Source of the DNA: Corallincola holothuriorum
GTDB lineage: Bacteria; Pseudomonadota; Gammaproteobacteria; Enterobacterales; Neiellaceae
Direction: 5' to 3'
DNA length: 64,000 bases
Assembly: GCF_003336225.1 (NCBI RefSeq)
Contig: NZ_QPID01000003.1
Span: 124,001-188,000, forward strand
Both the position numbers and the translations under genes were made by a program. Positions 58,701 through 64,000 of this stretch are shown here, one piece after another. The notes under the pieces were generated by a model. It was not told the origin of the DNA and ran no database searches. It saw only the letters and a list, made by a program, of their open reading frames with translations. Positions within the stretch are counted from its first letter, which is position 1, and each line of letters starts with the position of its first letter.

Positions 58701-61277
58701 ATGAACATTAAATTACTGAGAACCCCGGCAAAGCGATTGTGTGCAATCACAATCGCTGCTGGTTTGTTGGTACCGAACGCATACGCGGATTGGTTTTTTC
58801 GTGGTACGCCAAACGGCTGGGCGACAACGGCACTAACCGCTGGTAGCGGTACCGAGCTCACCCTTTGTCAGAGCTTCGGCAATGGCGACGGGAATGGTGG
58901 TCCGCGTTTCAAAATTGACCGTTATGGCGATTGGAGTGAAAACTACCCTGGTGCCGATTACAGCGTGGCGGGTAATGCGAGCTACCAGATCACTTTCTTT
59001 AGCGACAGTCATGACCTTGATGTGGTGCCGGTTGCCAGTTGTGATGAAGATCCTGACGGTTTCAAAAAGAACTTTACCAGCCTGAATTTCCGCGGCACAG
59101 CCAATGGTTGGACGGCAACCCCAATGGCGTTAGTGGCGGATAATACGTGGGAGCTGGAGGTCAATCTTGATGGTCAGCCAAACCAGCGGTTTAAGTTTGA
59201 CCTCTATGGTGATTGGGCGACCAACTACGGCGACAATAATGCTGATGGTGTGTTAGAGCAGACCGGTGGTGATATCTTTAACACGGGTTCAGGTGATTAT
59301 AAGATCACAGTCAACGATCTCTCGCTGGCTTACACCGTCACCCCGCTCGATATCTGTGTTGAAGATTGCTGTGAGACGGACTGTTGTGAAACTGATTGCG
59401 GTGGCGACGAGGTCGCAACATTAGGTGCGATCTATAGTGCCGATAAAACGACATTCTCTATCTGGTCTCCCGACCACAGCAATGTAGAGTTGCGATTGGA
59501 TGGTCAAACCTATGCGATGGCTAAAGTTGCTGGGTTTGAGGGTTACAATGATGTTTACCAGGTCACCGTCGACGGTGATTGGCATCTGAAAACCTACTCC
59601 TTCATGATCAACGATATCGCCGTTCGCGACCCATACGGCAAGATGGTTGAGCCGAATACGCAAAATAACATCGTCATGGATATGAGCCGTACAGATCTAG
59701 CGGCGGACTGGGCTCCTACGCCAGCATTTGCCGCCCGTGAAGACGCGGTGATCTATGAAGTGCATATTCGTGATTTCACCATCCATGCCAGTGCCGGTGT
59801 GTCTGCTGAGAAGCGCGGTAAATTCTTAGGTATGGTTGAGCCTGGTACTCGCTATAACAGCGTGGCGACAGGTATTGATCACCTGAAAGAGTTGGGTGTT
59901 ACCCATGTGCAGTTGCTACCTGTGTATGACTTTGGCTCTTGTCCTGATGTGGCAGATACCGATTGTTATAACTGGGGTTACGATCCACGTAACTTTAATG
60001 TGCCAGAAGAGCGCTATTCACAAACTCCTTACGATTATGAAAATCGTGCTCGTGAATTCAAGCAGATGGTCGATGGGTTCCATAAAGCTGGGATCCGGGT
60101 AGTGATGGATGTGGTATACAACCATACCTACGCCGATGAGATGTTTGAGAACATTACCGACAAGTACTACACCGACAGCGACCTCTCAGGTACGGGTAAC
60201 TCTGTTGATGCTAACGTGCCAATGGTGAGCAGGATGATCCGCGACTCGTTGGAGTATTGGGTGCGCGAGTACAACATTGATGGCTTCCGCTTTGACCTGA
60301 TTGGTATCTTTGATTATGACGAAGTAGGGGAGTGGGGACGCCACCTGAACGCGACTTTCCCTGACCGTAACCTGCTTATTTATGGTGAACCATGGAACGG
60401 CTATGCCAGCGATCCTAGAGAAGCTGAGCGCGTACGTTTAGGCACTATTGGTCGAATTGCCGATGCCCGCGTTGGTGTGTTCAACCCTAAATTCCGTGAA
60501 GCGATTAAAGGCCTGAATGATCAAGCTGGATGTAATGCCGGTGATTGTTTTGCTTTCAACAACAACCCTGATGTTTGGCGCATAGAAGTGGGCTCTCGTG
60601 GCGCTATCCGTTACTCCAACAGCAATCCTAATGAGGCTATCGATACTTGGGATCCGATGTTTGCGATGGATCCGGAGCAGACCATCAACTATGTGTCTGC
60701 CCATGATAATCTGGCACTAAGGGATAAGATCCTACAGTGGGCTGACCTTAATGGTGTGTCCCGCAGTTCGACTTACCTGCGCCGTATTCAGATGTTTGCC
60801 AATGGTATCGTATTGACCAGTCAGGGCGTGCCTTTCCTGCATGGTGGTGTCGAGATCATGCGTGACAAACAGGAAGATCATAACAGCTACCGTTCACCAG
60901 ATAGCATCAACCAGTACTACTGGAACTGGAAGCAGGATAACGCTGATGTATTCGCCTATTACCAGGATGTGATCGCCATGCGCAATGCACACCCAGGATT
61001 TAGGCTGACCAGTTGGGATGCGATTAACAATGATGTGATCAGCGAGCGCCCACGATACGGTGTGTTGGTAAACCGCATTGCTGCTGAGTATCACGGTGAT
61101 AGCTGGAAGCAGATCATCGTCATCTACAACAGTTCTGATAATTTCACTTACCAGCTGCCATCGGGTACTTGGAAAGTGGCAATGGAGAAATCTGATCCAG
61201 CGGCGGGTAATGGACGTCAGGTCAGTGGCTCTATTGTGGCTGAAGGTACGGCTGTAACTGTGCTGTATCAAGACTAA
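58701..61277 (+). CDS. pulA: Secreted type I pullulanase with FRGT modules and CBM48
   Basis: Debranching enzyme cutting alpha-1,6 links of pullulan and branched starch or glycogen fragments. 858 residues; signal peptide ends NAYA-D (~29) and a first, degenerate FRGTPNGW module begins at once, followed by a regular one (~125-215). A Cys-dense linker (CVEDCCETDCCETDC, ~225-240) leads to CBM48 (~245-335) and the GH13 domain: the type I pullulanase signature YNWGYDP (423-429), Asp532 (DGFRFD), Glu563 (YGEPWNG), Asp669 (SAHDN). It is the third gene of the starch locus and has its own terminator. Weak ribosome site (AGGCTT). Confidence 0.95.
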   Translation: MNIKLLRTPAKRLCAITIAAGLLVPNAYADWFFRGTPNGWATTALTAGSGTELTLCQSFGNGDGNGGPRFKIDRYGDWSENYPGADYSVAGNASYQITFFSDSHDLDVVPVASCDEDPDGFKKNFTSLNFRGTANGWTATPMALVADNTWELEVNLDGQPNQRFKFDLYGDWATNYGDNNADGVLEQTGGDIFNTGSGDYKITVNDLSLAYTVTPLDICVEDCCETDCCETDCGGDEVATLGAIYSADKTTFSIWSPDHSNVELRLDGQTYAMAKVAGFEGYNDVYQVTVDGDWHLKTYSFMINDIAVRDPYGKMVEPNTQNNIVMDMSRTDLAADWAPTPAFAAREDAVIYEVHIRDFTIHASAGVSAEKRGKFLGMVEPGTRYNSVATGIDHLKELGVTHVQLLPVYDFGSCPDVADTDCYNWGYDPRNFNVPEERYSQTPYDYENRAREFKQMVDGFHKAGIRVVMDVVYNHTYADEMFENITDKYYTDSDLSGTGNSVDANVPMVSRMIRDSLEYWVREYNIDGFRFDLIGIFDYDEVGEWGRHLNATFPDRNLLIYGEPWNGYASDPREAERVRLGTIGRIADARVGVFNPKFREAIKGLNDQAGCNAGDCFAFNNNPDVWRIEVGSRGAIRYSNSNPNEAIDTWDPMFAMDPEQTINYVSAHDNLALRDKILQWADLNGVSRSSTYLRRIQMFANGIVLTSQGVPFLHGGVEIMRDKQEDHNSYRSPDSINQYYWNWKQDNADVFAYYQDVIAMRNAHPGFRLTSWDAINNDVISERPRYGVLVNRIAAEYHGDSWKQIIVIYNSSDNFTYQLPSGTWKVAMEKSDPAAGNGRQVSGSIVAEGTAVTVLYQD

Positions 61278-61301
61278 TTCAGTGGTTGTTGAAGACTAAA
61301 A

Positions 61302-61326
61302 AGGGTGCCATCTGGCACCCTTTTTT
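61302..61326. terminator. Bidirectional terminator between pullulanase and HD-GYP genes
   Basis: AGGGTGCCA (61302-61310) pairs with TGGCACCCT (61313-61321); T-run on the plus strand and, from the A-run before the stem, also on the minus strand. It serves both convergent genes. Confidence 0.95.
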
Positions 61327-61346
61327 ATGCTTATTAATCTCTTCGG

Positions 61347-62378
61347 CTAGTCAGAGAAGGATGCTTTGACTTCGAGTACCTTTGGTAATTCAGCAACAAA
61401 CAGTTTTACCAAGCGAGGGTCAAAATGCTCGCCCGCCTCTTTTTCTAACAGTGCAATGGCGTCCTCCACTGACCAGCCCTTTTTATAAGGGCGCTCTGAG
61501 GTCAGGGCATCGAAGACATCAGCAATGGCGACAATACGCCCTTCCAGGGGGATATCTTCACCAGCAAGACCGTTGGGATAACCTTTGCCATTCCATTTTT
61601 CGTGGTGGGTTAGTGCCACCAGTTTTGCCAGTTTCAGTAGTTCCGATTCGTCGTCGCCAAGGATCTCGCCACCGATAACGGCGTGGCTTTGCATAACCTC
61701 CCACTCCTCTGCATCCAGTTTGCCTGGTTTTTGTAGAACGCGATCGGGAATACCGATTTTGCCTATATCGTGCATGGGAGCGGCGGCTTTAAGTAGATCG
61801 GCATCGGCTTCATTCATGCCGACGGCGACCGCTAGTATCCGTGAATAATGGCTCATCCGAACAACGTGCATCCCCGTTTCATTATCTTTATATTCAGCGG
61901 CACGGCCGAGGCGCTCAATCACTTTTTGCCGGGTTTCAGCGATGGTTGCGGTCTGTTCCTTTACCTTTCTATCGAGTTCTCGGTTTTGGTTAAAGAGCGC
62001 CAGTTGGGTCTTTACCCGAGCTTTAACAATGGGTGGGCTAATGGGCTTGGTAATGTAGTCCACAGCTCCCAGCTCCAAGCCGCGTAGCTCATCTTCCGGA
62101 CTGATTTTGGCGGTAACAAAGATCACCGGTATATGTTTGGTTACGGGGTCTTCTTTTAGTCGGCGACACACCTCGTAGCCATCAATGCCAGGCATCATGA
62201 TGTCTAGTAGGATCAGTTCAGGAGGGGGTGACAAATGAGCGATCTTCAGCGCAATCTCGCCATTTTTAGCTGCTTTGACGTTGTAATCATCTCTTAGCAA
62301 CCCAGCCAGAACGTCAATGTTCTCTGGCGTGTCATCGACCACCAGGATCGTTGCTTTATCGTTCGTCACGTCCTTCAC
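61347..62378 (-). CDS. Response regulator with HD-GYP cyclic-di-GMP phosphodiesterase domain
   Basis: 343 residues, RpfG-like. Receiver domain ~10-125 with the acidic pair in VVDDTPEN and the phospho-acceptor Asp in LILLDIMMP, Lys in ITKPIS. A coiled linker (~128-155) joins an HD-GYP domain with HDIGKIGIPD and HHEKWNGKGYPNGL, all metal and GYP residues present, so it should hydrolyse cyclic-di-GMP when phosphorylated. Start is GTG at 62378, 23 bp after the hybrid-kinase stop, so the pair forms an operon and the kinase is the likely phosphate donor. Such modules commonly shift cells between biofilm and motile or secreting states. Confidence 0.95.
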   Translation of the reverse strand: MKDVTNDKATILVVDDTPENIDVLAGLLRDDYNVKAAKNGEIALKIAHLSPPPELILLDIMMPGIDGYEVCRRLKEDPVTKHIPVIFVTAKISPEDELRGLELGAVDYITKPISPPIVKARVKTQLALFNQNRELDRKVKEQTATIAETRQKVIERLGRAAEYKDNETGMHVVRMSHYSRILAVAVGMNEADADLLKAAAPMHDIGKIGIPDRVLQKPGKLDAEEWEVMQSHAVIGGEILGDDESELLKLAKLVALTHHEKWNGKGYPNGLAGEDIPLEGRIVAIADVFDALTSERPYKKGWSVEDAIALLEKEAGEHFDPRLVKLFVAELPKVLEVKASFSD

Positions 62379-62401
62379 CTCACTCTCTTAGTCGCCGTCA
62401 G

Positions 62402-64000
62402 TTACGGCGAAATGATCACTTGTTTCATCTGCTCTACGACTGCCTGAGCGGTTTCAAATTCATATTCATCGATAGCATTGCTGAGCTTGTTGATCAGTGG
62501 TTGTAGCGTGTTGCCTTGTAATACCGTCTTGTTTTCAGCGAGATAATCACCGGCATCGGCATCATAATTACTCACCAACTCAGCCAATCGGTTGAGGATC
62601 TTCTCAGCGAGCTCTTTGTCGATAGGAGCGGCCTCTGCCGATCCGGTAGTTTGTTCAGCACTATCACTATTTAATGCTCTTAGTGCCGCTATCAGCGGTT
62701 CAAGCTGAGATTCAACCTCTTGGGCTAACTCTTCGGCCACATCACCAGCCAGTGCTGCAGCTTCCAGCAATGTCGCCTGCTCGGCGAGTTGTGAGGCGCC
62801 AATGCTGCCGGCCAAACCTTTTAGCGTGTGTGCTTCCCTTACTGCAGCTTCTTGATTATTTTGCTGCCAAGCATCGCGGTAGCGAGTTGGCATCTCCGCC
62901 TGACTCGTGGCGAACCTTGAGAGTAATCTGAGATAGAGCGAATGGTTTCCCTGAGTATGGGCTAACCCCTCTTGGATGTTCACGCCAGCGATCTCCGGTA
63001 TGGGCATAGCTTCTGCGTCAGCACCAGCTGTCTCAGTAGTTTCCGGTTGCCGTTGGATCGGTGTCGCCGGTGTGATCCAGCGTGCCATCGTGGTGAACAT
63101 CTCTTGTACATCAATCGGTTTTGGAATGTGGTCGTTCATACCCGCTTTGATTGCTTTCTCACGGTCTCCCGCCATGGCGTTAGCGGTTAAGGCGAGAATA
63201 GGTAAGCTCTTCCATTCCGGATTCTGGCGGATCAGAGTGGTGGTGGTGTAGCCGTCCATCACCGGCATCTGGCAATCCATCAGGATCCCATCAAAGCTGG
63301 TCTCATTGAGCAGTTCTAATGCATGTTCACCGTGATTTGCCAAGGATACCTTGATCTGTTGTTGTGTCAGTAGCTCCTCAATCAGCTCCTGGTTGACTTC
63401 GTTGTCTTCGACGACCAAAACGTTCGCGCCTCGCAATCTGTCTATCGCGTCCAGCGAGAGCCCTTGCCGCTGCTGGTGGCGGCTAATGTCGGCGACCTGA
63501 TGCCCCATTGCCAGCATGAGCGCATCAAGCAGTGATGAGGGGGTCAGGGGTTTGGTGAGTAGGCCGTGAAACTCTATACCGTGGGCGGCGGCAGATAACT
63601 CTTCGCGGCCATAAGCGGTGATCATAATAATTTTTGGCTGCGGCTCGATGAGTGTGGAATTTTGTATTCTTCGCACTGTTTCTACACCATCGATGGCAGG
63701 CATGCGCCAGTCCATCAAGACCAACTGATAACTCTGTTGCTGGAGGGCTTCAATGGCCAGCTGACCACTGTTTACAGCATCTACTTGGCAACCAAAGCGG
63801 GATAGCTGGCTGCAAAGGATCTCTCTGGCTGAAGCATTGTCGTCAACCACCAGGATATTGAGCTTGGCCACGGCATCTTCGCCAGCTCGTGTGGGGGCGA
63901 GCTCCACCTGTTGTCTTTGAAATGTCAGGGTAAAGCTAAATGTACTGCCAACGTCTGGCTTGCTTTGTAAGCTGATCTCGCCGCCCATCAACTCTGTTAA
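62402..64000 (-). CDS. Hybrid sensor histidine kinase, C-terminal part (cut by window edge)
   Basis: 533 codons reach the right edge; the sensor and most of the kinase are outside. Visible from the edge: the end of the ATPase domain (LMGGEISLQSKPDVGSTFSF, the G2 box), receiver 1 (NILVVDDNASARE, Asp in VLMDWRMPAIDG), receiver 2 (VLVVEDNEVNQELIEELL, Asp in ILMDCQMPVMDGY, Lys in IPKPID) and a histidine phosphotransfer domain with HTLKGLAGSIGA. The His-Asp-His layout is a full phosphorelay of the BarA/ArcB type with two receivers. The HD-GYP regulator gene lies 23 bp downstream. Signal unknown. Confidence 0.95.
   Translation of the reverse strand, partial: LTELMGGEISLQSKPDVGSTFSFTLTFQRQQVELAPTRAGEDAVAKLNILVVDDNASAREILCSQLSRFGCQVDAVNSGQLAIEALQQQSYQLVLMDWRMPAIDGVETVRRIQNSTLIEPQPKIIMITAYGREELSAAAHGIEFHGLLTKPLTPSSLLDALMLAMGHQVADISRHQQRQGLSLDAIDRLRGANVLVVEDNEVNQELIEELLTQQQIKVSLANHGEHALELLNETSFDGILMDCQMPVMDGYTTTTLIRQNPEWKSLPILALTANAMAGDREKAIKAGMNDHIPKPIDVQEMFTTMARWITPATPIQRQPETTETAGADAEAMPIPEIAGVNIQEGLAHTQGNHSLYLRLLSRFATSQAEMPTRYRDAWQQNNQEAAVREAHTLKGLAGSIGASQLAEQATLLEAAALAGDVAEELAQEVESQLEPLIAALRALNSDSAEQTTGSAEAAPIDKELAEKILNRLAELVSNYDADAGDYLAENKTVLQGNTLQPLINKLSNAIDEYEFETAQAVVEQMKQVIISP

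Larger units (their letters stand above)
52986..59350 (+). repeat. Seven copies of the ~90-residue FRGT(A/P)NGW module across three genes
   Basis: Approximate copies: 52986-53265, 53545-53810, 53851-54120 (amylase); 57809-58075, 58120-58390 (GH57-like); 58786-59035 (degenerate) and 59081-59350 (pullulanase). Common pattern: FRGT(A/P)NGW, M(T/A)L(V/I/T)ADNTW, FDGQ..QR(F/Y)K(F/L)D, GDWS.N(Y/F)GD, LEQTG.DI(Y/F), VTVND..M.Y. Bases 53852-53884 and 58123-58155 are identical over 33 nt, so copies have moved or been converted between genes recently. Confidence 0.85.

Noticed and set aside
1-64000. CRISPR arrays, insertion sequences, prophage, tRNA or rRNA genes
   Set aside because: No spaced direct repeats, transposase or integrase frames, phage structural genes, or cloverleaf/rRNA sequences were seen.

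Overview
The window looks like chromosomal DNA of a marine, polysaccharide-degrading gammaproteobacterium, probably Alteromonadales-like or a relative of the vibrios. The reasons are two FabV-type enoyl reductases, GlyGly-CTERM (type II secretion/rhombosortase-type) exoproteins, a DUF3360 permease, an MSHA-like pilin, sCache_2 chemoreceptors, laminarin and starch degradation genes, and an FtnA-type ferritin. No species can be named from the sequence alone. There are no tRNA or rRNA genes, insertion sequences, prophage genes or CRISPR arrays. Both window edges cut genes: an RND permease on the left and a hybrid histidine kinase on the right.

Layout. 0-10.6 kb: RND efflux pump and adaptor, fabV copy 1, a coiled-coil lipoprotein, a SIMPL protein, an M49-like metallopeptidase lipoprotein and an AraC-type regulator. 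10.8-16.9 kb: a secreted laminarinase fused to a phosphoesterase, a PpiC-type isomerase coupled to a HupE/UreJ-type membrane protein, and a YdjM-like membrane hydrolase. 16.9-21 kb: rtcB behind an elaborate leader (sigma70-type promoter, palindromic operator, 9-codon ORF, three hairpins), a small basic protein, fabV copy 2 and ferritin. 21-22.7 kb: a secreted trypsin-like protease.

22.9-32.5 kb, minus strand: the most unusual part. Eight tightly packed genes (gaps of 15 bp or less) encode a Ser/Thr kinase with a periplasmic PEGA/beta-helix half, two FHA proteins, a MotA/TolQ/ExbB proton-channel protein, a membrane-anchored PP2C phosphatase, two trypsin-fold/coiled-coil/TM/FHA proteins (one with an intact triad, one with all three triad residues replaced), and a von Willebrand A protein with an ExbD/MotB-like N-terminal helix. 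I read this as one envelope-spanning phospho-signalling machine driven by proton flow. I know of no described system with exactly this composition.

33-50 kb: a flavoprotein, an MA-like peptidase, a beta-propeller GlyGly-CTERM protein, an orphan pilin, a lipoprotein amylase, a Cache-PAS-nucleotidyltransferase protein, a DUF3360 permease, a periplasmic binding protein with a chemoreceptor, and a DUF885 protein. 51.3-61.3 kb: a starch locus of three exported enzymes (animal-type GH13 alpha-amylase, GH57-like protein, type I pullulanase) that share a repeated ~90-residue module marked by FRGT(A/P)NGW. With the lipoprotein amylase at 38.8-40.5 kb they would take starch or glycogen to maltodextrins at the cell surface. 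61.3-64 kb: a hybrid kinase and an HD-GYP response regulator that probably link a signal to cyclic-di-GMP breakdown.
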